In this document: in pieces, positions 5,817-12,101 of the stretch
Layout: every line of letters begins with the position of its first letter
How positions within the stretch are numbered: position 1 is the first letter of the stretch
Origin: an uncultured bacterium
Lineage (GTDB): Bacteria; Methylomirabilota; Methylomirabilia; Rokubacteriales; CSP1-6
Assembly: GCA_946479205.1 (NCBI GenBank)
Contig: CAMLFJ010000038.1
Span: 1-12,101, forward strand
Direction of reading: 5' to 3'
Length of the DNA stretch: 12,101 nt
Position numbers and translations under genes: made by a program
The notes under the pieces: model-generated
What the model was told of the DNA's origin: nothing
Seen by the model: only the letters and a program-made list of their open reading frames with translations
Databases searched by the model: none

Positions 5817-8188
5817 GGCTCTCCTCGGCGGACCTGGCAGATATAGGACCGCAGCGCGACCGTCCCGCTGATCGGATCGGCGGTGTCGGGATCGATCAGG
5901 TTGTTGTAGTTGGCGCTGGCCGCGCCCTCCGCCGGATAGCCCCCGAGCCCCAGCGGCTCGCACGGCTGCCACCAGCCGAACTGGGCGCACACCACGTCGG
6001 CGGCCAGGCTCGGATTGAGCCGGGCCCGTGCGCGCATCGTGGCCCGCGGCGTCTCGATCAGCACCCAGTCGTCGCTCGCGATGCCGCGGGCTAGGGCGGC
6101 GGCCGGATGCAGCTCGACCTGCGGGTCGGGGCTGTGCCGCCGCAGGCGCGCCAGGCTCCGGTGCTGGCTGTGGCAGAACTGCACGACCTTGGCGGTGGTG
6201 AGCTGGAGCGGGAAGCGCGCCGCGAGGTCGGGGCGGCTGACCGGGCTCGCCGCGGGCTCGAGGTACTCGGGCAGCGGCGTCTGGCCGTGCTGCTGGAGCT
6301 GCGCGGAGAAGATCTCCACCCGGCGGCTCGGCGTCGCGAAGCCGACCGGGCCATTGGCGCCGCGGGCCGCGTAGCGCTTGAAGCGCGACTCGACCGCGGT
6401 ACGCACGCCGCCCGGCTGCGCGCGGAGCTGCTCGAGGGTGACCCCGGTGGGCTCCAGCATGAAGCGGTGCCCCGCGTCCTCGTCGCCGTTCCAGAGGCGG
6501 TCGCCGAGCCCGAGCCGCCGGGCCAGCTCGCAGACGATCCAGATGTCCGACCGCGCCTCGCCCCGCGGGGCCAGCACCGCGGGCCGGAGCTGGACGTGCT
6601 GCTCGCCGTCCTGCGTCGGGCCGAAGCCCACGCGGAGGCCCTCGCGCTCCCACGCGGTGGACACCGGCAGCACCACGTCGGCCAGCGCCGCGGTGGGGGT
6701 CAGGAAGAGATCGGCGTAGACCAGGAAGTCGAGGCTGGTGAGCGCGGCGCGGGCGGTGGCCGCGCCCGGGGCGGAGAGCAGCAGGTTGGTGCCGAAGCCG
6801 ACCATGCCGCGCACCGGGTAGGGGGCGCCGTGGAGCATGGCGCGGTAGGCGTCGGCCGCGGTGGGCCAGCCCTGGCGTGCGGGGCCGAGCGGCCGTTCGG
6901 CCAGGCCGAGCGCCTTCGCGCGCTGGCGCTCCGGGAGCAGCGAGAGCGGAGCGAGGTCGTTGACCACCGGCCGGCTCGGCCGCACGTTGCCGCCGGGCGC
7001 GTCGAAGCAGCCGGTGAGCGCATAGAGGAGCGAGAGCGCGCGCACGGTCTGGCTCGCGTTGGTGTGCTGCTCGAGCCCGGTCCAGTGGAAATAGGACACC
7101 GGGCGGCGGTCCCACAGGAGCCGCGCGGTCTCGACGATCTGGGCGGCCGGGACGCCGGTGATCTGCTCGACGCGCTCGGGCGGGTACTCCCGGCAGAGCG
7201 CGGCGTAGGTCTCGAACGCGGGCACGCACGTGACCGGGCCGGAGCGCGTCATGCACCGCACGGTCCCGTCGAGCTGTGGATCGGCGATCGGTTCGATGAA
7301 GTCGGCGGCGGCCGGATCGTATGCGATCGGCCGCCCGGCCGCGCGATCCCAGGCCACGTAGTGCGCGGGGCTGCCGACCGCGGAGAGATCGGCGGCGGTG
7401 AGGAGGCGGCCGTTGTCGGCGCGCACCAGGAAGGAGCCGTTCGACCAGTCGCGGATGAAGTCGCGATCGTACCAGCCCTCCGCCAACATGACGGAGGCCA
7501 ATCCGAGCGCGAGCGCGCCGTCGGTGCCCGGGCGCACGCGCAGCCACTGGTCCGCCCGGGCCGCCGCGCCCGCGCGCCGCGGGTCCACCACGATCAGGGC
7601 CGCCCCGCGCGCCGTCACCTCCGCGACCGCGGTGGCCTGGGCCAGGTAGGTGGCGGACGGGTTGTGGCCCCAGAGCAGGAGGCAGCCGGTGCGATCGAAG
7701 TCGGGCGTGCCGATGTCCACGCCGAAGGTGAACGGGGTGACGAAGTCCCGGTGCCAGGCGCACAGCTCCTCGCCCCACACCAGGTTCGGGCTCCCGAAGG
7801 CCCGGATGAGCCGCAGGATCCACAGGAAGCCGTCGGAGACCGCGGTCCCCGCGGGCGTGGTGCAGCCGAAGGCCACACCCTCGGGCCCGTGCCGCCGGGC
7901 CACCTCCCGTATCCTGGCGGCCGTCCAGTCGAGCGCTTCGTCCCAGCTGATCCGCTGCCAGCCCGCGTCCGGATCGGACTTCGGCCGGGTGCGGCGCATC
8001 GGGTACAGCAGCCGGTCCTCCGCGTAGACCAGCTCCGGGGCCGCGCGGCCCTTCACGCAGAGGCTGGCGCCGGTGGGATGCGAGGGATCAGGCTCGACCG
8101 CGACCAGGCGCCCGTCCTCCACGACCGAGACGCAGCCGCAGCGCGAGCGGCAGAGGGCGCAGAAGCCCGGGATGCGCCGGGTGGTCAT
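5813..8188 (-). CDS. Molybdopterin-dependent oxidoreductase (DMSO reductase superfamily) with [4Fe-4S] domain
   Basis: A 791-residue bis-MGD molybdo- or tungstoenzyme. The N-terminal iron-sulfur domain has C10-x2-C13-x3-C17-x26-C44, with the usual basic residue after it (K46). The molybdopterin domains follow, with the segment WGEELCAWHRDF around 138-149 where the metal ligand normally lies (C143 is a candidate), LLLWGHNPSAT, and the C-terminal dinucleotide-binding domain from about residue 660 (LQLTTAKVVQFCHSQHRS ... YNNLIDPDTADPISGT). There is no Tat signal, so it should be cytoplasmic. ATG 8188 shares one base with the SDR stop codon (TGATG), showing tight coupling. No separate electron-transfer or membrane subunit is adjacent, so either it uses a distant partner or it is a non-redox or self-contained member such as a transhydroxylase or hydratase type. 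Substrate unknown. Confidence 0.9.
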   Translation of the reverse strand: MTTRRIPGFCALCRSRCGCVSVVEDGRLVAVEPDPSHPTGASLCVKGRAAPELVYAEDRLLYPMRRTRPKSDPDAGWQRISWDEALDWTAARIREVARRHGPEGVAFGCTTPAGTAVSDGFLWILRLIRAFGSPNLVWGEELCAWHRDFVTPFTFGVDIGTPDFDRTGCLLLWGHNPSATYLAQATAVAEVTARGAALIVVDPRRAGAAARADQWLRVRPGTDGALALGLASVMLAEGWYDRDFIRDWSNGSFLVRADNGRLLTAADLSAVGSPAHYVAWDRAAGRPIAYDPAAADFIEPIADPQLDGTVRCMTRSGPVTCVPAFETYAALCREYPPERVEQITGVPAAQIVETARLLWDRRPVSYFHWTGLEQHTNASQTVRALSLLYALTGCFDAPGGNVRPSRPVVNDLAPLSLLPERQRAKALGLAERPLGPARQGWPTAADAYRAMLHGAPYPVRGMVGFGTNLLLSAPGAATARAALTSLDFLVYADLFLTPTAALADVVLPVSTAWEREGLRVGFGPTQDGEQHVQLRPAVLAPRGEARSDIWIVCELARRLGLGDRLWNGDEDAGHRFMLEPTGVTLEQLRAQPGGVRTAVESRFKRYAARGANGPVGFATPSRRVEIFSAQLQQHGQTPLPEYLEPAASPVSRPDLAARFPLQLTTAKVVQFCHSQHRSLARLRRHSPDPQVELHPAAALARGIASDDWVLIETPRATMRARARLNPSLAADVVCAQFGWWQPCEPLGLGGYPAEGAASANYNNLIDPDTADPISGTVALRSYICQVRRGEP

Positions 8189-8937
8189 CAGACCGCGAGG
8201 AACCCTCCGTCCACCACCAGCTCGGTCCCCGAGATGTACGAGGCCTCGTCGGAGGCCAGGAACAGGACCGCGTGGGCGACCTCCTCGATCCGCCCCTCCC
8301 GCCTCAGCGGGACCACGTCCAGCAGCGGCTTCCGCCATGCCGGGTCGGCCGAGCCCTTCGAGGTCCGCATCGGGGGCAGGAAGCCCGGGTGCACCGAGTT
8401 CACGCGGATGCCGTCCTTGCCGTACTGCACCGCGCCCGACTTGGTCATGATGCGCACCGCGCCCTTGGAGGCGTTGTAGCCCATGTGGATCTTGTCCTGC
8501 CCCACGAAGCCGGAGATCGACGAGATGTTCACGATGGACCCCCCGCCGCCCCGCCGCATGACCGGTACCGCGTGCTTCATGCCGAGGAAGACGCTCTTGG
8601 CGTTGATGTCCATGAGGCGATCCCACGCGGCGGTGGACTCGTAGTCGGGATCGTGGGTGCCGCTGATCCCCGCGTTGTTGACCAGGATGTCGAGCCGACC
8701 GTACGCGGCCACCGTGGCCTTGATCGCGGCCTCCCAGTCCGCCTCGCTCGCGACGTCGAGCTTCACGAACTGCGCCTTCCCGCCCGCGCCGGTGATGTTG
8801 GCCGCGACCTTTTGCCCGTCGGCGTCCACGTCGGCCACGATCACGCTCGCGCCCTCGCGCGCGAAGATCACCGCCTCGCTCTCACCCATTCCGTGCGCCG
8901 CCCCGGTGACGATGGCCACTTTGCCCTTGAGTCGCAT
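8188..8937 (-). CDS. SDR-family NAD-dependent dehydrogenase (glucose 1-dehydrogenase/3-oxoacyl reductase-like)
   Basis: A 249-residue classical short-chain dehydrogenase. Cofactor motif TGAAHGMG at 11-18, acidic residue after the second strand (VADVD, D36) that favours NAD over NADP, NNAG at 87-90, and the catalytic tetrad N112, S139/S140, Y154 and K158 (YNASKG). The C-terminal GTELVVDGGF is typical. ATG 8937 is preceded by GGAGGAG at 7 nt, a strong ribosome binding site. It is the first gene of the minus-strand group with the molybdopterin oxidoreductase and the hydratase, so it probably oxidises an alcohol or diol intermediate of the same pathway; the substrate cannot be read. Its promoter must lie in 8938-9050, which contains a perfect DnaA-box 9-mer. 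Confidence 0.92.
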   Translation of the reverse strand: MRLKGKVAIVTGAAHGMGESEAVIFAREGASVIVADVDADGQKVAANITGAGGKAQFVKLDVASEADWEAAIKATVAAYGRLDILVNNAGISGTHDPDYESTAAWDRLMDINAKSVFLGMKHAVPVMRRGGGGSIVNISSISGFVGQDKIHMGYNASKGAVRIMTKSGAVQYGKDGIRVNSVHPGFLPPMRTSKGSADPAWRKPLLDVVPLRREGRIEEVAHAVLFLASDEASYISGTELVVDGGFLAV

Positions 8938-8972
8938 CGCGGTCTCCTCCTTGAAGTCAGGATGATAGAGGT

Positions 8973-8991
8973 TTATCCACAGCTATTCACA
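8973..8991 (+). promoter_or_regulatory. Two tandem DnaA-box-like sites (left cluster)
   Basis: TTATCCACA at 8973-8981 is identical to the consensus DnaA box; CTATTCACA at 8983-8991 differs at the first position from TTWTNCACA. They lie in an AT-richer stretch upstream of the SDR gene, followed by ACAAAACTTTCTTTGTC. They could be DnaA sites acting on transcription or part of an origin-like element. Binding is not shown by sequence alone. Confidence 0.5.
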
Positions 8992-9011
8992 AAACTTTCT
9001 TTGTCATCGGC

Positions 9012-9041
9012 TTGACACATCACCACCGACTTCACTAGGCT
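9012..9041 (+). promoter_or_regulatory. Sigma70-type promoter candidate
   Basis: A perfect -35 TTGACA (9012-9017) and a -10-like TAGGCT (9036-9041) are separated by 18 bp. The expected start of transcription (about 9048-9050) coincides with ATG 9050, so the mRNA would be leaderless. The -10 element is poor in its third to fifth positions. Confidence 0.5.
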
Positions 9042-9049
9042 CCTCATTG

Positions 9050-9292
9050 ATGCAGGCCAGTCGCAAACCATTGGCGAAGGTCGAGGGGCGCCGGCGGCTC
9101 CGGTTGAGCGGCCTCACCATCGCGTGGCGCGGCACGCCGGATCTCGATGACTGGGTCGCGTATCTCGCGACCCGCACGAAGTCGAAGAAGCTGATCCTCG
9201 CTGACCAGGTGTCCGAACGTAAGGTCAACGCGCTGCTGGCGCGGCTGGCCAGCCTCTCGCGGCGACAGGTCGAGAAGCTGGCCAAGGGCTAG
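9050..9292 (+). CDS. Small basic protein of unknown function (hypothetical, 80 residues)
   Basis: I do not recognise this protein. It is 80 residues, strongly basic (many R and K in residues 5-18 and 40-48), with a predicted helical second half (VNALLARLASLSRRQVEKLAKG, 59-80). There is no membrane segment, cysteine or obvious catalytic motif. ATG 9050 has no Shine-Dalgarno but sits at the expected transcription start of a TTGACA promoter, which supports leaderless translation; TTG 9047 is an in-frame alternative. It is flanked on both sides by DnaA-box-like sequences and is the only plus-strand gene between two minus-strand operons. Two open minus-strand frames overlap it but lack start signals. 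A nucleic-acid-binding role is possible from charge only. Confidence 0.5.
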   Translation: MQASRKPLAKVEGRRRLRLSGLTIAWRGTPDLDDWVAYLATRTKSKKLILADQVSERKVNALLARLASLSRRQVEKLAKG

Positions 9293-9317
9293 AGCACCGC
9301 TCCAGGCGGGCAGGCGG

Positions 9318-9349
9318 CTATCCACAGTTGTGGATAGGCCTGTGCATAG
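9318..9349. promoter_or_regulatory. Three DnaA-box-like sites (right cluster) forming an inverted repeat
   Basis: CTATCCACA (9318-9326, plus) and its perfect inverse TGTGGATAG (9329-9337) are separated by GT, and TGTGCATAG (9341-9349) is a third similar site on the minus strand. Each is one base from the TTWTNCACA consensus. They follow the small gene by 25 bp. The inverted pair could instead be the site of a dimeric regulator; a 2-nt loop makes it a poor full-length hairpin. Confidence 0.45.
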
Positions 9350-9395
9350 CTCCACCTGAATCCCCGTAACTAGCTGTTTAGGCAGGTCTTTTTCT

Positions 9396-10262
9396 TTACC
9401 GCTTCTCGACGGTCCGGCGCTCCACTTCGAGCAGTTTCTCGAGCTCGATCACGCCCAGCATCTCGTGCTCCAGCGGGCCCCAGTCGCTCCGCGCCTGGCC
9501 CGCGCCGAAGCCCGCGGCGAGGTCCGCGTAGACCTTCTTCCACGCCGCGAACGCGGCGAGCAGCGGCGTGGACGGATCCGCGACGATGCGGAAGCCGAGC
9601 GCGCCCAGATCCGCGAGCGTCATGCCGTGACCGGCGAGACCGCCGCGCCCCGCGAGGTACATGAGCGGCCCGCCGAGGCGCTCGCCGATCAGGCGCAACT
9701 GCTCGGGCGTGTGGGCCATCGAGAGCAGCAGCACGTCCGCGCCCGCCTTGCGGTACGCCTCGCCGCGCCGGAGCGCGTCGTCCATCGTGCTCGCCCGCAC
9801 CGCGTTGGTGCGCCCGATGATGAGGAAGTCCGGGTTGCGCCGCGCCGCCACCGCGGTCGCGAGCTTGGCCGCCATCAGCTCCGTCGGGATCATGTGCTCG
9901 ATGCCGATGTGGTGGTGCGCGCGCTTGGGCACGAGCTGGTCCTCGATCTCGATGGCCGCGAAGCCCGCCGCCTCGCTCATGCCGATCGTGCGGTGCATGT
10001 GCATCGGGTCGCCGTACCCGCACGCCCCGTCCAGGATGAGCGGCAGCCGCGAGACCGCCCCGATGTCCAGCGCGGCCTGGCACATCTCGGTGAGGTTGAG
10101 GTTGGCCTCGAGCGCCACCTTCTGATAGCCGGTGGCCCCGCCGCCCAGGTAGCCGGCCGGGAAGCCGGCCGCCTCGACCATGCGCGCCATGAGCGGGTTC
10201 AGCACGAGCGGCGCGGTGACGGGCAGGGCGCCCTGCAGGAGGGCGCGGAGGGGCGTGGGCAT
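9396..10262 (-). CDS. Isocitrate lyase/PEP mutase superfamily protein
   Basis: A 288-residue protein of the ICL/PEPM family (2-methylisocitrate lyase, PEP mutase, oxaloacetate decarboxylase and relatives). Seen: LILDGACGYGDP (75-86) where the family has the metal-binding DxDTGYG, IEIEDQLVPKRAHHH (104-118) in place of IEDQ..PKRCGH, and IIGRTNA (148-154) for ARTDA. D78, E107, D108 and R151 are kept, but the second metal-site aspartate is A80 and the catalytic cysteine of the lyases is A115. It is therefore unlikely to be an isocitrate or methylisocitrate lyase; a decarboxylase or other 2-oxoacid carbon-carbon or phosphorus-carbon bond enzyme is possible. ATG 10262 has GGGAG about 6 nt upstream. 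It begins 21 nt after the Rieske beta-subunit stop and is last in that operon. Confidence 0.86.
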   Translation of the reverse strand: MPTPLRALLQGALPVTAPLVLNPLMARMVEAAGFPAGYLGGGATGYQKVALEANLNLTEMCQAALDIGAVSRLPLILDGACGYGDPMHMHRTIGMSEAAGFAAIEIEDQLVPKRAHHHIGIEHMIPTELMAAKLATAVAARRNPDFLIIGRTNAVRASTMDDALRRGEAYRKAGADVLLLSMAHTPEQLRLIGERLGGPLMYLAGRGGLAGHGMTLADLGALGFRIVADPSTPLLAAFAAWKKVYADLAAGFGAGQARSDWGPLEHEMLGVIELEKLLEVERRTVEKR

Positions 10263-10283
10263 GCGGGTCTCCCGGGATCGCGG

Positions 10284-10745
10284 CTAGAGGGGAATCGCGA
10301 GCAGGGTGTCCACGCGGCTGCTGTCGCAGACCACGAGCCGCTCGCGGAAGCGCAGGGTGCCGCCCTCGTCCACCATGGTGTCCACGTACCGGCCGGTGGC
10401 GAAGAGGTCCATGGTGCCGTCGCGCATCACGCGCACCACCAGGAACGGGGTCTCCGCCTGCACGGTGTCGCCGGCCCCGGCGCGGAGGGCGGGGAGGCCG
10501 ACCAGGTGCCGGTAGGCCTGCCGCTCGTAGATGTTGGCCTCCCGGAGCGCGGTGACGCGGTCCTTCAGCATGCCCCGGGAGTCGGCGTAGACGAGACCGG
10601 CGGGCAGGCCCCGCCGGTAGTTGTCGGCGGAGGTGATCTTGTAGACGCAGGGGTCGGTGAAGAAGTCCGGCCAGCTCTCGAGCCGGTCGTCGTCGATGGC
10701 CCGCGCGTACTCCGCGTTGAGCTGGGAGACGCGCTCGGCCAGCAT
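10284..10745 (-). CDS. Aromatic-ring-hydroxylating dioxygenase, beta subunit
   Basis: A 153-residue NTF2/SnoaL-fold small subunit. The N-terminus LNAEYARAIDDDRLESWPDFFTDPCVYKITSADNYRRGLP and the central IYERQAYRHLVG with RFRERLVVCDSSRVDTLLAIPL near the end are typical of beta subunits of Rieske oxygenases of the anthranilate/salicylate group. It has no cofactor and supports the alpha-subunit hexamer. Its ATG at 10745 follows the alpha-subunit stop TAG with no spacer (TAGATG), so translation is coupled. Length is normal for the family. Confidence 0.9.
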   Translation of the reverse strand: MLAERVSQLNAEYARAIDDDRLESWPDFFTDPCVYKITSADNYRRGLPAGLVYADSRGMLKDRVTALREANIYERQAYRHLVGLPALRAGAGDTVQAETPFLVVRVMRDGTMDLFATGRYVDTMVDEGGTLRFRERLVVCDSSRVDTLLAIPL

Positions 10746-11987
10746 CTAGTCTTCCATGTACCGCCGGTACGCCTTCCAGAATCCGCGCACCGAGGCCTCG
10801 GTGGCGCGCGTCTCTTGCGATTCGGCGCCCTCGCCGCCCATGTTGACCACGGACAGCTCGTCCCCCGCCGCGGCGACCCCGCGTTGCACGAAGCCGCCCA
10901 CGCAGCCGTCCTCCATCGAGACGTAGCCGGCGGGCCCGACCAGGTTCGACTGCTTCATGCGGCGGCGCTGCATGTCCGCGTCGTCGTCGGCGAACCCCAG
11001 GTAGGTCCAGTGCAGCTCCATCGCCCCCGGCCCCTTGGGCAGAACCTGGCGCACCGCGAGGGAGTTGTGGATCTGCTGGAGGACGAAATTCGGGAAGACA
11101 GTGAGGATCTGGAGCTGGATGTCGTCGCCGAACTCGTTGACCGCGTCCAGCAGACTCGGGTCGGCGAGCCGGTAGTTCTGGTTCTCCGAGCGGATGCCCT
11201 GATCCCGGTAGGCGGTGCTGCTCGCGTCGTCGGCCCGCTGGATGGTGTAGCTGGCGTGGTGACCGCCGTCGGGGCTCACCGTGATTCCACCACCCTGGGT
11301 GAGCCGAGTGATTCTGAACGTCCCGAAGAAGGTATGGAGCAGGCTCGCGTGGTAGGTGTCCTTCACGTTCTCCACGTAGAGCTTCCAGTTATTGGGCAGA
11401 GCCTGCGTGAAGCGGCCCATCACCCGGGCTTCCTTGTGCAGCACGCGCCGGAGCCGGCCCAGCACCTCGTCGCCCAGGTATTCCTCGATGGGCGGGGTGT
11501 CGGACGACAGGGTCGCGAAGACCAGCCCGGCCAGCGCGGTGGTGCGCAGCTTGCGCGGCCCGTGGTCGGCCTTGCAGAAGGAGGCGGGCATGCCGCCCTT
11601 GCCGTTGCTGCCCTTCTCGAAGGCGATGCCGACCAGACTGCCCGCGAGGTCGTAGGTCCAGGCGTGGTAGATGCACTGGAAGTGGCTGCCGGCGGACCCG
11701 CTGTCGTCCAGAGCGATCAGGGCGCCGCGGTGGGCGCAGCGGTTCTCGAAGGCGTGGATCTGGCCCTGCGCCCCCCGCACCACGACGATCGGCATCTCGC
11801 CGAGGAAGGAGGTGCGGTAGTCGCCCGCCTTGGGGAGGTCCGACTCGAGGCAGGCGTAGCTCCAGACCGGCCCCTCGAAGATGCGGCGCAGCTCGGTGTG
11901 GTAGTTCGCCTCGTCCTGGTAGACCCAGTACGGCACGCGCGTCAATGACGCGCCCGGCCATTCGTGGAGCGAACCCCCGTCTGCCAT
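10746..11987 (-). CDS. Rieske aromatic-ring-hydroxylating dioxygenase, alpha subunit (anthranilate/salicylate-type)
   Basis: A 413-residue catalytic subunit. The Rieske [2Fe-2S] motif is C84-x-H86 ... C105-x2-H108 (CAHRGA, CIYHAW). The mononuclear iron site is [11 protein letters not shown] with H213 and H218 and the bridging D210, with D360 (MEDG) as the third ligand. The N-terminus [13 protein letters not shown]...[22 protein letters not shown] and the THASLLH-type site with FFGTFRI resemble anthranilate 1,2-dioxygenase and salicylate hydroxylase large subunits. The substrate is probably a substituted benzoate or related aromatic acid, but this cannot be fixed. ATG 11987 is chosen because further upstream codons are encoded by the palindromic repeat; it has no Shine-Dalgarno, so leaderless initiation is possible. 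Ferredoxin and reductase genes are not in the window. Confidence 0.93.
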   Translation of the reverse strand: MADGGSLHEWPGASLTRVPYWVYQDEANYHTELRRIFEGPVWSYACLESDLPKAGDYRTSFLGEMPIVVVRGAQGQIHAFENRCAHRGALIALDDSGSAGSHFQCIYHAWTYDLAGSLVGIAFEKGSNGKGGMPASFCKADHGPRKLRTTALAGLVFATLSSDTPPIEEYLGDEVLGRLRRVLHKEARVMGRFTQALPNNWKLYVENVKDTYHASLLHTFFGTFRITRLTQGGGITVSPDGGHHASYTIQRADDASSTAYRDQGIRSENQNYRLADPSLLDAVNEFGDDIQLQILTVFPNFVLQQIHNSLAVRQVLPKGPGAMELHWTYLGFADDDADMQRRRMKQSNLVGPAGYVSMEDGCVGGFVQRGVAAAGDELSVVNMGGEGAESQETRATEASVRGFWKAYRRYMED

Positions 11988-12017
11988 GCGCCGGGGAGAA
12001 TAGCACAGCGCGCGGGG

Positions 12018-12101
12018 CCCCTCACCCTGCCCTCTCCCCAGAGGGGAGAGGGAGTTGGCCGGAGAACCCACACCCCACAGGGGAGAGGGCTGGGGTGAGG
12101 G
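12018..12101. repeat. Composite palindromic repeat, copies 3 and 4 in inverted orientation
   Basis: CCCTCACCCTGCCCTCTCCCC (about 12018-12039) with its local arm GGGGAGAGGG (12043-12052) is followed, after a short unique stretch, by GGGGAGAGGG-CTGGGGTGAGGG (12080-12101). The two outer units are inverted to each other and can form a large imperfect stem, while each also contains a 10-bp hairpin. It lies directly upstream of the Rieske alpha gene and reaches the window edge. It is the same dispersed family as 3235-3272 and 5005-5048. Confidence 0.8.

Noticed and set aside
9004..9355. Two minus-strand open frames opposite the small plus-strand gene
   Set aside because: No start signals, no family features, and compositions expected of antisense frames.
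11988..12071. A 28-residue N-terminal extension of the Rieske alpha subunit from ATG 12071
   Set aside because: These codons are the palindromic repeat ([16 protein letters not shown] peptide) and have no family counterpart.

Overview
The window is about 70% GC with dense, mostly same-strand gene strings and no rRNA, tRNA, CRISPR array or transposase that I can see. High GC, a catabolic gene set (CoA ligase, crotonase, Rieske oxygenase, FAH-type hydratase, molybdopterin oxidoreductase) and dispersed C/G-rich palindromes of the form CCCTCACCCTGCCCTCTCC fit a soil or groundwater bacterium of the Candidatus Rokubacteria/Methylomirabilota kind. This assignment is inference; other high-GC lineages are possible.

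Layout. (1) 1-1071, minus: a crotonase-fold protein followed by a RidA-family protein that runs off the left edge. (2) 1181-4998, plus, divergent from group 1: acyl-CoA ligase, RidA-family protein, a MerB-like (organomercurial lyase family) protein and a zinc-free quinone oxidoreductase. (3) 5049-8937, minus: SDR dehydrogenase, molybdopterin oxidoreductase and 2-oxopent-4-enoate hydratase-like protein, with overlapping start and stop codons (translational coupling). (4) 8938-9395: an AT-richer segment with five DnaA-box-like 9-mers around a possible 80-residue leaderless gene. (5) 9396-11987, minus: Rieske oxygenase alpha and beta subunits and an isocitrate lyase/PEP mutase family protein. (6) 12018-12101: a composite palindromic repeat.

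The main discovery is at 3278-4000. Two apparently separate reading frames are one gene in one frame, interrupted only by TGA at 3743-3745. The TGA falls on the position of the second catalytic cysteine of MerB (Cys159 of the R831b enzyme). Directly downstream is a hairpin (3747-3784, 15 base pairs, GGUC apical loop 19 nt after the TGA) that closely resembles the bacterial SECIS of E. coli fdhF. I read this as a selenocysteine-containing MerB-family protein (C91/U156), not a pseudogene. There is no merA, merR or mer transporter nearby, so its substrate is open.

Groups 1-3 and 5 look like catabolism of CoA-activated or aromatic carboxylic acids: ring oxygenation, SDR dehydrogenation, hydration of a dienoate product, CoA ligation and crotonase chemistry. 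Whether they form a single pathway cannot be told from sequence. Several family members (crotonase, internal RidA, PEP-mutase-like protein) lack the textbook catalytic residues of their families, so general family names are safer than specific enzyme names.
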